Assembly (NCBI GenBank): GCA_009869945.1
Contig: WIXG01000313.1
Coordinates: forward strand, 29,076-93,075
DNA: 64,000 bases
Direction: 5' to 3'
Source: Mesaphorura yosii
Lineage: Eukaryota; Arthropoda; Collembola; Poduromorpha; Tullbergiidae
Each line of letters begins with the position of its first letter. Position 1 is the first letter of the stretch. Below are positions 34,283 through 44,348 of this stretch, in pieces. The notes under the pieces are model-generated. The model saw only the letters and a list, made by a program, of their open reading frames with translations. It was not told where the DNA came from and searched no databases. The position numbers and the translations under genes were made by a program.

Positions 34283-35154
34283 TCAGGGGCAGCTCGTACT
34301 GGTCCCAAACAGTACGTTCGCAAAGGTTTCCAGGACCTGCGCGAGGGGGGCGCCGCCCGAGCTGGGGCACGTTTGACCGTACGACTTCCCGACGCTAAAG
34401 ATCCATTTCCCCGAAGGACTCACATTCGGCTCGGACTGGTTCTCAATGTCTACGATGGCTGAAGTGCAGGAGCCTAGCAATGCATAGAAAACTTGCTCAT
34501 CGCCCTGATCGAACCCGGCCTTTGCAATGGAGCCACCGAGCCCAGTCACGCAGTCGCCGCCCGACACCCCGCCCGTCGTCCACGTGATGTTGTTGTAGAG
34601 GAACTCGACGAAGGAAAAGTGGCCGTCCGAAGTGAGAACAAGCTCGAAGGTGTTTCAGGGGCCGGACGGAGGGCTCGGATTCCCGTCGCAGTTGTAGAAG
34701 GGGACATTCACCCAGGTGACGATGAAGACAGTCGAGGGGATGAAGGTTTGTTAAACTTTGAGAGTACGTCGACTGTGATGCACGCCTTGATCGGAATCGA
34801 ACTGAGGAGACCGGTCTCTTCACGGAAATAAATATTTCCCGCAGCACGCGTGTCGATGTCCGACCAAAAGGGCGCGATCATCGGGTTGTTGGTGGCTCCA
34901 CACGAGGGGCTGTACTGAGCCAAGCCAAAGCCGAAGAAGACCGCTCCGTTGACGTTCACGTAGAGTGAGTCGTACGACTCCCCGAAGAAGAAGAATGGGT
35001 GGGTCAGGTTCACGAGTTCGAAGGTGTCGTCGCCAGCCGCCAGAGTCGCGTCTCCGTGCGAAGGGCCGTACGGCTAGAAGCTCGAGAGCGGGACGGAAGC
35101 TCCGGCGAGGGCGGCGATGCAAGTCAGAAGGAAAAATTGGGCGAGGTGGGCCAT
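34283..35154 (-). pseudogene. Secreted NIDO-domain protein, broken
   Basis: ATG at 35154 opens a signal peptide (FFLLTCIAALAGA). The NIDO domain of nidogen, tectorin and SNED1 follows: PYGPSHGDATLAAGDDTFEL, LYVNVNGAVFFGFG, MIAPFWSDIDTR, GNIYFREE, VFIVTWVNV, NTFELVLTSDGHFSFVEF and KAGFDQGDEQVFYALLGS. Three lesions break it: TAG where the family has Tyr before PYG, a missing base near 34735, and TGA just before NTFEL. The remaining sequence is well conserved, so decay is recent, or the stops are assembly errors or recoded. It lies alone between receptor genes. A TATA-like TATAAAAT lies upstream at about 35246-35253. Confidence 0.8.
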
Positions 35155-35803
35155 TTCTATTATTGCTGCTATTGATTTACTAGGTTTTTGCACGTTAATT
35201 GTGTTCTTGGATTCAAACTGGAATTAAAGCCTCCAGCGTCCTCTCATTTTATACCCTCCCCGGGCCTGCCCAGCCACGAGGCGAGTGACTGACCTACCTG
35301 TCAAATTAATGCACAGCGTCAAATTAATATCCAACTTCTCACGTCAGCCGTCAGTTTACCGTCCGTCCGTTCGCCCTTCGACAGACAGTAATGGGCTCCT
35401 AATTATGAACTCGGGCATATGGAGGTCAGGTAAAACAAGATCGCTAACCTGCAGACATTAATTGTATATTAATTAAGTCGTCTGGCCAATTTCTTCGCAC
35501 GCGGGTGCGCTCGAGCAGCGCTGTTACGCGTAGAGCGCACGTGAGCAAGATTGACACAGCCTGGACCCGTGCAGGCGTGTTCGCATACGGTCAATCTAAT
35601 TATAACCTGCGCGAAATCGCTAAAAATAGATCGGAAATTACGTACAATCGGCGTCTGCCGTCAGAATACGAATATTAAACAATTAATGTCTTGTCAAAAT
35701 TGCAAATTACAAAGTTGGGTGGAGAAATCCGGTAATTGCAGGTTTTGTGTAAATTAAATTTATTTATTTCACTTGATCTTGTGCGATTAACTACAAATTA
35801 TTC
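35155..35803. other. Intergenic
   Basis: Promoter region of the NIDO pseudogene, including TATAAAAT at about 35246-35253 (minus), and the 3' region of IR copy 2. Nothing else seen. Confidence 0.4.
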
Positions 35804-37714
35804 CTAAATTTGCCCTCTAATCTGTCCCATCTTGCAGGCGGTCCAGGCCCGTGCCCAAACTCCTGCAGCTCTAATTTTGAGACACGCTCGCCTCACGGGC
35901 TGATTTCCGTGATGGCAGGCGCATTCGGCCAGAAATACTGCGAATGCGGCAAGAAGCATCCACCCAGAGATTGGAAAGATGCGCATAACTTCAAAATCCA
36001 TCGAAATCCGTGGTGGGTCATTCCTCCTGGCGTCTGTTTGATTCATTCTTGCTAGTCGTACAACATATCGCTCACTCCTAATGTTTTCTACGTGCTTCCA
36101 AAACAATCGCAATCCACTCTCGAGCAGCAACTGAGCGTGAGAGGCCATTTCGTCGCTGAGGAACCCACTGAATAGCATAAAATAGAGTTGATTTTCTTCG
36201 TATGGTTCTGGCACGTAGTGACACATGGCGGATGGGTTGCAGAGTTCGAGATTATCCACGGACTGACCAAGTCCAATCCACGAACCTAGGACGGCGAGGC
36301 GCTTGGAAGGGTCCAGTCGCATATTGTCTATCTCCTCGGTGGTGTCGCAGTATTGAAAGCCGTTGTAAAGCAGTTCCTTCGTGTCGTTATCGAATTTGTG
36401 CATCTTAGCCACTAGCGCACGTGCAACGCCCTGACTCTTTGTGGTTTTGATCTTGTAGCCAGCTTGCATCAACTCCTTGACGGTTGGATAAATCAATGGC
36501 TGGTCAGGCACGAGCGCAATGCTCGTCATGTGATTCTCGTAGTAGGCCATAATTACGCATCCGCTCAGCATAATAGCGAGATGGAGCCCAGATCGTATAG
36601 AACCCTCCCCGTTGATCAGGCTGAAGGAGTTGAAGAGGTCAGAATCGAACCTCAGCCTGCTGTTGATCATCTGCAAGTTTGATAGAAAAATTGCGAGGAG
36701 ACAAATGACAAGTACAATACCCCAGTACGTCGACCTGAACGCGTTCAGCCAGTTATAATCGTTCCGGATTCGTTTCTTTTCAAAGTCGCAGTACCGAATG
36801 AATACTCCTTCATCATCTGTCAATAAATACCACTCCGCTCGATGCTTCAGAACTGTGAATTTGCTCCAGCTAATATCCCCAACGACGAACGTTCCGGCAT
36901 GTCCACGATCGTATTCAGCCGATCTGCGGACCGATCCGTTCATCCTCTGTACAAGAAACCAGGGGAACTTTCTGATCGCCAAGCATTCGATTACGACTGG
37001 GCCGACCGTGTTAGCTTTACGTGCTGGGTAACCTTCATGTTGACATCGGGTTTCCAGATAGCTTTCCGCGATTTGTGGGTGGAAAACCGTGACGGGGCCC
37101 CCGGCGAAGTTTCTGCCACATTCCTTGTACAGCGTGTCGACCAGAGCGCCATCCAGCTCAGCCGGGACATCTTCATCTCCTATCTTGTACGTCAATGAGT
37201 CGCTCGGGCAATACCAGAAAGTCAGTATCGCCCGAGAGTTGTAAATTCCTATCGCGTAGTACTGAAGGTTACGCGCCAGAAAATCGGGATGCAACTCGAA
37301 TGATTCTCTTGGAATGAGAACCACCCAAATAACGAAAGTCAGGTGGCGGTCTCTGATGGAGGGCTGGGCCCCGTACCGCCAAATTCCAATGCCCTTGAAC
37401 GGTGAATCGGAGTCTATGATCAGGTGGACATTGCAGAATCTCGACTCCCAGTCGTACAGGCGAACGTGGCGAAGGTCATAGTCATCGGCCACGGGTTTTA
37501 GCATTGGCTCGCTGATGTTGCGCACTGTCCACGGCTGGCCGTACTGATTAGAATTCAGGATACGCTCCGACAGATCGGTTCCGTACGAAGACACCATGTG
37601 GAATGTACAATGAGCCATATGACGAAGGCCCAGATCGACAGCCACGCAATTACAAAGCAAAATACTTGACAGAAACATCAAGATCGATATCAATACAGAC
37701 GTCGACGAAGCCAT
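35804..37714 (-). CDS. Divergent ionotropic receptor (IR), copy 2
   Basis: Same layout as copy 1 at 29296-31197, single exon, 636 residues from the ATG at 37714. I chose this start because it aligns with the MAS start of copy 1; an upstream in-frame extension has no leader. Long blocks are nearly identical to copy 1, for example NQYGQPWTVRNISEP, HMTSIALVPDQPLIYPTVKE and LSDEMASHAQLLLESGLR. The middle ligand-contact region and the post-pore segment differ more. Three membrane helices and a pore-loop region are present. It looks like a recent tandem duplicate that is diverging in its binding lobes. Confidence 0.85.
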   Translation of the reverse strand: MASSTSVLISILMFLSSILLCNCVAVDLGLRHMAHCTFHMVSSYGTDLSERILNSNQYGQPWTVRNISEPMLKPVADDYDLRHVRLYDWESRFCNVHLIIDSDSPFKGIGIWRYGAQPSIRDRHLTFVIWVVLIPRESFELHPDFLARNLQYYAIGIYNSRAILTFWYCPSDSLTYKIGDEDVPAELDGALVDTLYKECGRNFAGGPVTVFHPQIAESYLETRCQHEGYPARKANTVGPVVIECLAIRKFPWFLVQRMNGSVRRSAEYDRGHAGTFVVGDISWSKFTVLKHRAEWYLLTDDEGVFIRYCDFEKKRIRNDYNWLNAFRSTYWGIVLVICLLAIFLSNLQMINSRLRFDSDLFNSFSLINGEGSIRSGLHLAIMLSGCVIMAYYENHMTSIALVPDQPLIYPTVKELMQAGYKIKTTKSQGVARALVAKMHKFDNDTKELLYNGFQYCDTTEEIDNMRLDPSKRLAVLGSWIGLGQSVDNLELCNPSAMCHYVPEPYEENQLYFMLFSGFLSDEMASHAQLLLESGLRLFWKHVENIRSERYVVRLARMNQTDARRNDPPRISMDFEVMRIFPISGWMLLAAFAVFLAECACHHGNQPVRRACLKIRAAGVWARAWTACKMGQIRGQI

Positions 37715-38143
37715 GACTCGGCCCTCATCGCTGTCAGGAATCGAGTAAATCGTGATAGCGCTAAATCTAAAATCTACATGGAAAACATAAGAATCGACTA
37801 TTGCCAATGAATAGCACTTACTCAGATTAAATTCCGTGGAATCGTACTATCTCCGTACGTATTCGCATATTCTTTCATTGCTTTAAACGACAGAGACAAA
37901 GACGAATTGCTACTATGAACTGACGAAATAAAATGGTAAAAGCATTTGATTAATTTTTCTCTGCTGACAACATTGACTGCGACAAGTTCTTCAGAATGTC
38001 CTCGTTCTGTACCTTGCCATGCGCACGCGCATACACGATTAAATCTTTGCTCGCGTGAGCATCGTCTTTAAACTTGTGGGAAATTCCTCATTCGAAATTT
38101 GAATTCAAATCAGCTGCGCAGCGCAGTAGCAAAAATATACGAA
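37715..38143. other. Intergenic
   Basis: Divergent promoter region. No gene seen. Confidence 0.4.
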
Positions 38144-38590
38144 ATGGGTGAGAAAAGTCTGCCGCTCCTGCTCGCCTCGCTGGAGCCTGTCCAGAACGAA
38201 GGCGAATTTGTGTACGTGAGTCTGAAGCCGAAGCACCCAGCAGTGACCCGTCTGCTGTCGAAAATCAGGACGAAAGACGTGGTGGCTGTCGTCACCGAAT
38301 CGGAGGGCATTACATTCATTCTTCGTCGTGAGCTCGCCGACTCCTTTGCGCTTGGCTACGACTACGACCTGGGCAGCTTTATTGCTACGTGGATTACTCT
38401 TCGCGTACATTCGTCGCTGAACGCTGTCGGACTCACAGCAGCCGTCGCTGGCGCTCTGACTCAGGCGAACATTTCGTGCAACGTCGTAGCAGGCTTTTAT
38501 CATGATCACCTGTTCGTGCCGGTGGAGGACGGGCCCAAGGCGATGGAGGTTCTGAAGAATTTGTCGCACTCACAGTCGTCAGCAGAGTAA
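38144..38590 (+). CDS. ACT-domain protein of bacterial (DUF2241) type
   Basis: Intronless, 148 residues from the ATG at 38144; an earlier non-ATG extension is not needed. The sequence resembles small bacterial ACT-domain proteins of the DUF2241 type: LLASLEPVQNEGEFVYVSL, EGITFILRRELAD, a central ITLRVHSSLNAVGLTAAV, then QANISCNVVAGFYHDHLFVP. ACT domains bind amino acids and regulate metabolic enzymes; the function of this stand-alone family is not established. The single exon and bacterial look make horizontal transfer plausible, though fungal homologs also exist. It carries no targeting peptide that I can see. Confidence 0.85.
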   Translation: MGEKSLPLLLASLEPVQNEGEFVYVSLKPKHPAVTRLLSKIRTKDVVAVVTESEGITFILRRELADSFALGYDYDLGSFIATWITLRVHSSLNAVGLTAAVAGALTQANISCNVVAGFYHDHLFVPVEDGPKAMEVLKNLSHSQSSAE

Positions 38591-38726
38591 AATTAATCAA
38601 GCGCCTTTGCGATTTTACTTTGTGAAAGCAGTTCCAGTTTGTGCCATTTAAAGTAATTAAAGAAATGCTTCTTGTGCACGACGAACTTCCCCGAAATTTA
38701 ATCTAAGATAATGTAATTATAATTTA

Positions 38727-40328
38727 TTATTCATCGTGAATGCGCACGGCAAGCATAACTTTACGCTCTGCAAAGGCGCTGGGCGAAAAGTAGTCTTTAT
38801 GAGGCTCCTTTCCGGTGTCGACGAGTTCCATGTCGAAACTCGTCACCAGTAGTGCGAGCGCCATCTTAATCTCGTACAATGCGAACATTTTCCCGGGGCA
38901 GAGGTGTAGACCGGCGCCCCACGTCATGACATTTGTGGATTTGAATGATTCCCGCGCACGAACATTGGCATGCTCGTCGCCCGCCAAAAACCTGTTCGGG
39001 TTGTAGCTCTCCGGGTCTTCAAACGTGCTCTCCGCCTGGGGGCCGTAAACTTGGAGGAGGGGCGGGCAAAAGGCGATGCTGTCAATGCGGCCGTTGCGCT
39101 TTGGGTCCAGAAAGTAGTTTCCAATCGTCGGCGGGAGCCCGACGCCGCCTGATATCGCCTGCGCCTGAGGTTTTCGGCTCACCGGGAAAATGTGCGTGTT
39201 GAGGCGGGCGGACTCCATGATGCAGGCGTTCAGGAGCGGCTCGTCGAGCAGGGGGCGAACATCGCCGGCGCCCTCGTCGGGTGTCAGGTGCCTGCGGCAG
39301 GTGGCACGAAGCTGATCCCAGTAAGATGGAGAAGACCCCTGTTCCTGGCTCTGGCGCTCGCCCCGAGCTCGATGGAGTACCAAGTCCGTTAGCGTGTTGC
39401 TGAGCCCCAGCGCCGTATTTTCCGTGCTTACGTACAGGAGGCAGACGAGCAGCTCCGAAATCTCGGCGTTGGTCAGTGCCCGCGCCGGCTGCTGCTCATC
39501 TTCGCCAATGCCTTCCCTGTAGTCCACCGCTGCCCGGAGCACGAGCGAGTCCGCTTTGGCCGGGTCCTTCCGGTAGCTTTCGATTTCCGGCTCGAAATAA
39601 GCGCCGATCTTCCGCCTCAGCCGACTTACCTTCCACCCGACCAACGCCTTGATAAACCCCGTCGAGACGTACGACGTCAGTACGATGATACGGTTCAGAA
39701 GCAGCGTGAACTCGAGCAGAGTCTGGAATATGTGCTCGGGGAGGCCGAGCCCGATGAAGCACTGGGCGCTGGTGTTGGACACAAACCGCATCATTTCTTC
39801 GGTTAGGTCGATTTTTAACGGTGTGGCGGATTTTGTCTTGGCGCGCAGTCGTTCAATCATCCGTCCCGACTCCCTCCTGATTTTCGGCACAAACTCGTCG
39901 AAGCGGACGGCGATGGACTTTTTCACGACGGCGACGAAGCGGGGGATAAATACGCTCGGTCCGTGCTCGGAGAAGCCGTGACCAAAGTAAAGGCGGTCCA
40001 ACACGGCGTACAGGCTCAGGCGGTCTTCAGGCGACTTGAAGAATTCGGGCGCCAGAGCGCGGTCGCAGACGACGACGACATTGAGTCGGAAGAGCCGAAT
40101 CTGGAAGACGGGGCCGTAGCGGGCGGTGCAGCGCGCCATGAACGCGATGATATCCCGGGAGAAGGCCAGGCCGTGTCCCATGAAGGGCAGGGCGCCAGCG
40201 ACGATTGGAATTGGCTTGAAGGCGGCGACTGTGACTGTGGCGGCCGCGGATCGCACATTTTTTCGTACTGCGCCCACGACCAGCAGCGTCGTGAGCAAGA
40301 TTAAAGCAAGGATAAGCACAGAAATCAT
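38727..40328 (-). CDS. Cytochrome P450, intronless, atypical
   Basis: Microsomal haem monooxygenase, 533 residues from the ATG at 40328. It has an N-terminal anchor (ALILLTTLLVVG), an I-helix reading LLYVSTENTALGLS in place of the usual AGxDTT, ESARL for the ExxR motif, YNPNRF and a haem-binding loop WGAGLHLCPGKMFALYEIK. The CPGKxFAxxEIK style is commoner in fungal and CYP7/8/51-like P450s than in the arthropod CYP3 or CYP4 clans. The gene has no introns. It may be a transferred gene or a deeply divergent arthropod CYP. The substrate is unknown; the lack of the acidic-Thr pair in its normal form makes unusual chemistry possible. Confidence 0.9.
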   Translation of the reverse strand: MISVLILALILLTTLLVVGAVRKNVRSAAATVTVAAFKPIPIVAGALPFMGHGLAFSRDIIAFMARCTARYGPVFQIRLFRLNVVVVCDRALAPEFFKSPEDRLSLYAVLDRLYFGHGFSEHGPSVFIPRFVAVVKKSIAVRFDEFVPKIRRESGRMIERLRAKTKSATPLKIDLTEEMMRFVSNTSAQCFIGLGLPEHIFQTLLEFTLLLNRIIVLTSYVSTGFIKALVGWKVSRLRRKIGAYFEPEIESYRKDPAKADSLVLRAAVDYREGIGEDEQQPARALTNAEISELLVCLLYVSTENTALGLSNTLTDLVLHRARGERQSQEQGSSPSYWDQLRATCRRHLTPDEGAGDVRPLLDEPLLNACIMESARLNTHIFPVSRKPQAQAISGGVGLPPTIGNYFLDPKRNGRIDSIAFCPPLLQVYGPQAESTFEDPESYNPNRFLAGDEHANVRARESFKSTNVMTWGAGLHLCPGKMFALYEIKMALALLVTSFDMELVDTGKEPHKDYFSPSAFAERKVMLAVRIHDE

Positions 40329-41075
40329 GTTGGGAGGCAAACTGAGAATAAAACGTCCGGCTCTGCCACGAAATTATGAATTAATTGGAGTTCTTTATTT
40401 GCTGTGGTGTGTGAATTCGATGAACCGCACAAAAAATCAGTCATTTTATACCCGAGCGACGGAAAGCCAAAATTCTGCGATTATGCGCACTTTTCTTGGT
40501 GTTTCTACTGAATTTAAACCTGCTGCTGCTATTAAGTGCAAATGAGCTCCGAGTGCAAAAAAGGACCTGAAAGCCAATCACGAACGACCCGACCCGAACG
40601 AGCGTCGTTCTTCGTATGCCGTACATCAATAATTCCTGAACGAGAGAGTATAGTAAAGTGCGTTCAACCTGATCAACAAAAACTAAAAACATGTCATATG
40701 TCTTGACCCCGCAACCAGCTCGCCTCCAGTGCGAATGCACTGGGAGACCTCGCCATTCGGCGACCGACCAGGACATCAGCACTCAATGACACTGGAGGCC
40801 GAGTGCAAAAGTACCAAAAGTACTGCTGCACTGGACGTAAATCGTAAACAGAGCCAGTCAAACTCGTGTCGCAATTTCATTCCTACGCCAACAACACTGA
40901 TAAGAAGAGCCACACACCACGCATGAACTTTACGAAAGAATAATCATCACAGTACGTCAGCTGTTTAGTAAAAGTAGGTTTACTGAGAATTTCGTGCGCA
41001 CGCACGCAAATCAAGGTACAAGGAAAGGAAAATCATTGCCTGCAATAATTCTTATGCCTGCCTCATCTATGTCAT
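40329..41075. other. Intergenic
   Basis: No gene recognised. Confidence 0.4.
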
Positions 41076-42169
41076 CTACAAGGTCGTATCGTTTTCGCCG
41101 CCGACACCCCCACCAGCGCCGACCCCGCTGTCTTCCTCCTGCTCGACGTCCTCATCCACCTCGACCTCCTGCACCGCCTGCGCAAAAATCGAGTACCTCC
41201 TCCCGTACACGAGTTTCTTGTAGTCCATCTGGTGCACGCCCGCTGCGACGAGGGTGCCCCCGAGCGAGAAGGGCAGGTTCTCCTCCTCAATGCGAGTCAG
41301 GAGCGCGTTCTTCCACTCATTCTGGTTCGTCCCGTAAACTTGGAGAGTGCGTGTAGTGGTGGACGAAATGATGGGCTTCATCAAACCGCAAACCACGCGG
41401 AAACTTGACGAGGCTGCGGGGGCAAATTTAAAATTAGAGGAAAGATTTTTTTTGGAAGGAATTATTTTATAGGGCGGCCTTCCGTTTTACCGTTCACAAC
41501 GAAGCACGCCTCCATCGATCCCCTGTACGTCGTCTCGTAGCGCCTTATGACTGTCCGAATGTTGCTCAGGCCCGTCACTGACATGACCTGCTTCATCGCG
41601 AAGCCGTGGAAGTCGACGACGGCCACAAATTGCGTCACGGGTTGTTCGACGATCCGGCTATTTTTTTTCATCTTCTCGTCCAGTTTGCAGTAAATAAAGT
41701 CGAGATATCGAGCCCAAGTCTCCTTCGCCGCCGTGTTGCTCATCTTGCGAAAGTCCCACTGACCAAGCTTGACGATGAGGATCGGGCTCCCGATGAGCGA
41801 GCGCCCGCAGATTTCAAAGGCGTACTCGGCGGCGAAATGCGGCGGCGGCTCCCAACCACGGACGGCTTCGATTATGCCCGACACGGAGCAGCGAATGCCC
41901 GAATTGAGGCTGTGCTCCGAGGCGACCGACTCCCGACGGCTCCCGGTGACGCAGACGCTGCTGGTGCTGCTGCCGGCGGTGATGGTGCTGCCCCCGCTGG
42001 AGCCTTGCGCATGGACGTGTGCGTCGACGGCCCCGTGGCCTTTCAGTTTCTGCCGCTCGGAGGAGACCCGTTTCAGCTCCTGATTGGCCGAGTGCGCGGC
42101 GCCGTGCCTGTTTCGGTCGTATGACCCGAATTGGCGCCGAGCGCTCCCGGCGACGTTGAAGCTTGCCAT
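41076..42169 (-). CDS. CRAL-TRIO (Sec14-like) lipid-binding protein
   Basis: Exons 42169-41491 and 41413-41076 encode about 338 residues. Residues 1-80 are Ser/Gly-rich and probably disordered. The CRAL-TRIO fold follows: SPILIVKLGQWDFRKM, ARYLDFIYCKLDEKM, PVTQFVAVVDFHGFAMKQV, RYETTYRGSMEACFVVN, then after the intron LMKPIISSTTTRTLQVYG and LPFSLGGT. Such proteins carry phosphoinositides, tocopherol or retinoids. The helical CRAL-TRIO_N region is not seen, and no GOLD domain follows. The C terminus is acidic and then Gly-rich. A divergent relative lies at 48620-49144. Confidence 0.85.
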
Positions 42170-42537
42170 TTGCTGGTACGAAGTTTCGATTAAGAAAATG
42201 CACGATCTGGACGACTGTGGAAGAATTTGCTGCCCCTTCAAATTTGGAATCGACACTGAAGCAGGACAAGGGGAAAATGCGAGTGGAGAATCGAAATTTG
42301 AGTTCGAGATCATCATCGATACTGAGTAATAAGGAAAGTTCTCGATTCGCAATTCGCGATTCGTAAAGACATGTGTACATGCACGAATTAACGAATTTGC
42401 ATGATGATTTATTTGACAGGAGCTCGCAGATGGCAATAAAGATTTTGTAGCCTAGACTTTCCTTGTACTTCACTTAATTAAGGCTTCGATGAATCGTAAA
42501 CTCAATTCTGCATATTTTTGGCTCGGCTCGTCGTAGT
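42170..42537. other. Intergenic
   Basis: CRAL-TRIO promoter and peptidase 3' region. No gene seen. Confidence 0.4.
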
Positions 42538-43654
42538 TTATAGCCTGAATATTTTCTTGTACTTGTCGCACGCCTCCACCAGCGCCTTCGTGATGCCCCA
42601 CTCCTTCGACGAGTGTCCGGCGTCTTCGACCATGAAGAATTCCGCATCGGGCAACTTCCGCTTCAGTTCCCAGGCCGTCGCGGGCGGGCAGCAAATGTCG
42701 TATCGGCCCTGCACGATCGTCACGGGGATCCCTGCGGCCGCAATCGCTGGCGTCGAAACTTCCAGCACGTGATTCGGGTGCTCGAAGAAGCCTCCATTGA
42801 CGAAGTAGTGCGATTCGATTCGGGCAAACGCCAGATTCCAGTCGTCGTCCGCTGCGTGGTCGAGATTTTCGTGGTTGACGAGCAGCTGAGATGTGGCCAT
42901 CTCCCAAGTCGACCAGGCACGGGCGCAGGCCCGCATTTCTTCCTCGGAAACGCACACACCACCTGTTCCCACGCCTGTCAGCCGCCGGTGGTAGGCTCGC
43001 ATCAGGTCGCCCCGCTCCGCAACGGGGATCGGAGCTACGTAAGCCTCCCAGGCGTCAGGGAACATGAACGACGCTCCTTCCTGGTAAAACCAGTGCAGCT
43101 CGGACGGGCGGAGCGTGAAGATGCCCCGGATGATGAGGGCAAGCACTGCCGCCGCATGAGCCTCGGCGTACACCAGCGCCAAGCAGGAGCCCCAGCTGCC
43201 CCCAAACACGATCCAGCGGTCTATGCCGAGGTAGGCCCGCAGTTTTTCAATGTCCTCGACGAGCGCCCACGTGTTGTGGTCTTCGATGCACGCTTTCGGG
43301 GTGGAGCGCCCGGATCCTCGCTGGTCGTACAGCACTATGCGGTAGGCAACCGGGTCGAAAAAGCGTCGGTCACGAGGCTGGCACTCACCGCCGGGGCCCC
43401 TGTCAATTAACAAAAGCCCATTAGCACAATAATACTAATGTTAGACAGGTAAGCTGTAAGAGGGATGAGGGTGAAGGAGGACAGCAACTTATTACTTACC
43501 CGCAAATGAAAAGAATCGGGAGCCCATTCGGATTTCCACACTGTTCGTAGCCCATCACGTGCACGTCGGAGACTCGAAGGTGCCCGGAGTCGTACGGCTC
43601 GATGGGACGATAGAGGAACTCGTCGGGATCCCTCTCTTGACCGTGGAGAGCCAT
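42538..43654 (-). CDS. Proline iminopeptidase (alpha/beta hydrolase, S33)
   Basis: Releases N-terminal proline from peptides. Exons 43654-43500 and 43399-42538 give 338 residues. The start reads EPYDSGHLRVSDVH; GGPGGE forms the oxyanion loop (reconstituted across the intron) and is followed by RRFFDPVAYRIVLYDQRGSGRS. The nucleophile is in GGSWGS, the Asp in QGRYD and the His in EDAGHS. The sequence follows the bacterial PIP pattern closely, including RGIFTLRPSELHWFYQEGAS. An intron shows it is a resident nuclear gene rather than contamination. Bacterial ancestry is likely but PIPs also occur in fungi and plants. No signal peptide is visible, so it is probably cytosolic. Confidence 0.92.
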
Positions 43655-44348
43655 TCAAAGTGATCAGAAACACGATTCACTGAATTAATTGGCGAATTAT
43701 CGAATTAACTATTTAATGTCGCTGTTCGTGCTTGAAAATCTTGGATTCTAAATGAACATTAAACTACTTCACTTAAAGTACGTGGTATCAAATAGTCGTG
43801 CTGAGATTAAGATTAAAAAGGTTAAGGTCAAAGATCACTTAGCCTTGAAACTGTAAAATGATGGTTGTGTACGTCAGTACAAAGCCTAAGATCTAAGCAG
43901 AAAAGGGCAAAGATCAAACTCAGCGCGCTTTAAATACAGCGTGGCCACACCACGTAGCAGGTAAGGCAAGGGTTAAGTCTACTTTAATTGCTTACCGAAG
44001 TCACGAAGCCAGCACGAAGAAACTGCCGCCTTTCATCGCAGCCCGTGACGTACTCAAATCCATTTGCAGACCCGCCAAATTCAAACTGGACGCAGACCCA
44101 CACGGAGGCGTTCCCGGTGCCCTCATTTGCATTTGCAGGTGATTAACTTTGCTCACCGCCCACTCGTAAAATTCGAGCCCCCTTCCGTGGAGGGTGGCAC
44201 CGAGCCAAGCCACGCTGACAAAAGCAAGGAAAAACATACCCACGTTGACCACCGTCATAGCGCCCCCTGCCACTGCCCAATACGGACAGGTTCCGCCTCC
44301 TCCGCCCCGACACAGGCTTCCTGTCCGACTTCCGCGTCGTTCACCGAC
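43655..44348. other. Intergenic
   Basis: No gene supported; the plus strand is open into the PKS remnant but shows no homology until about 44349. Confidence 0.4.
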
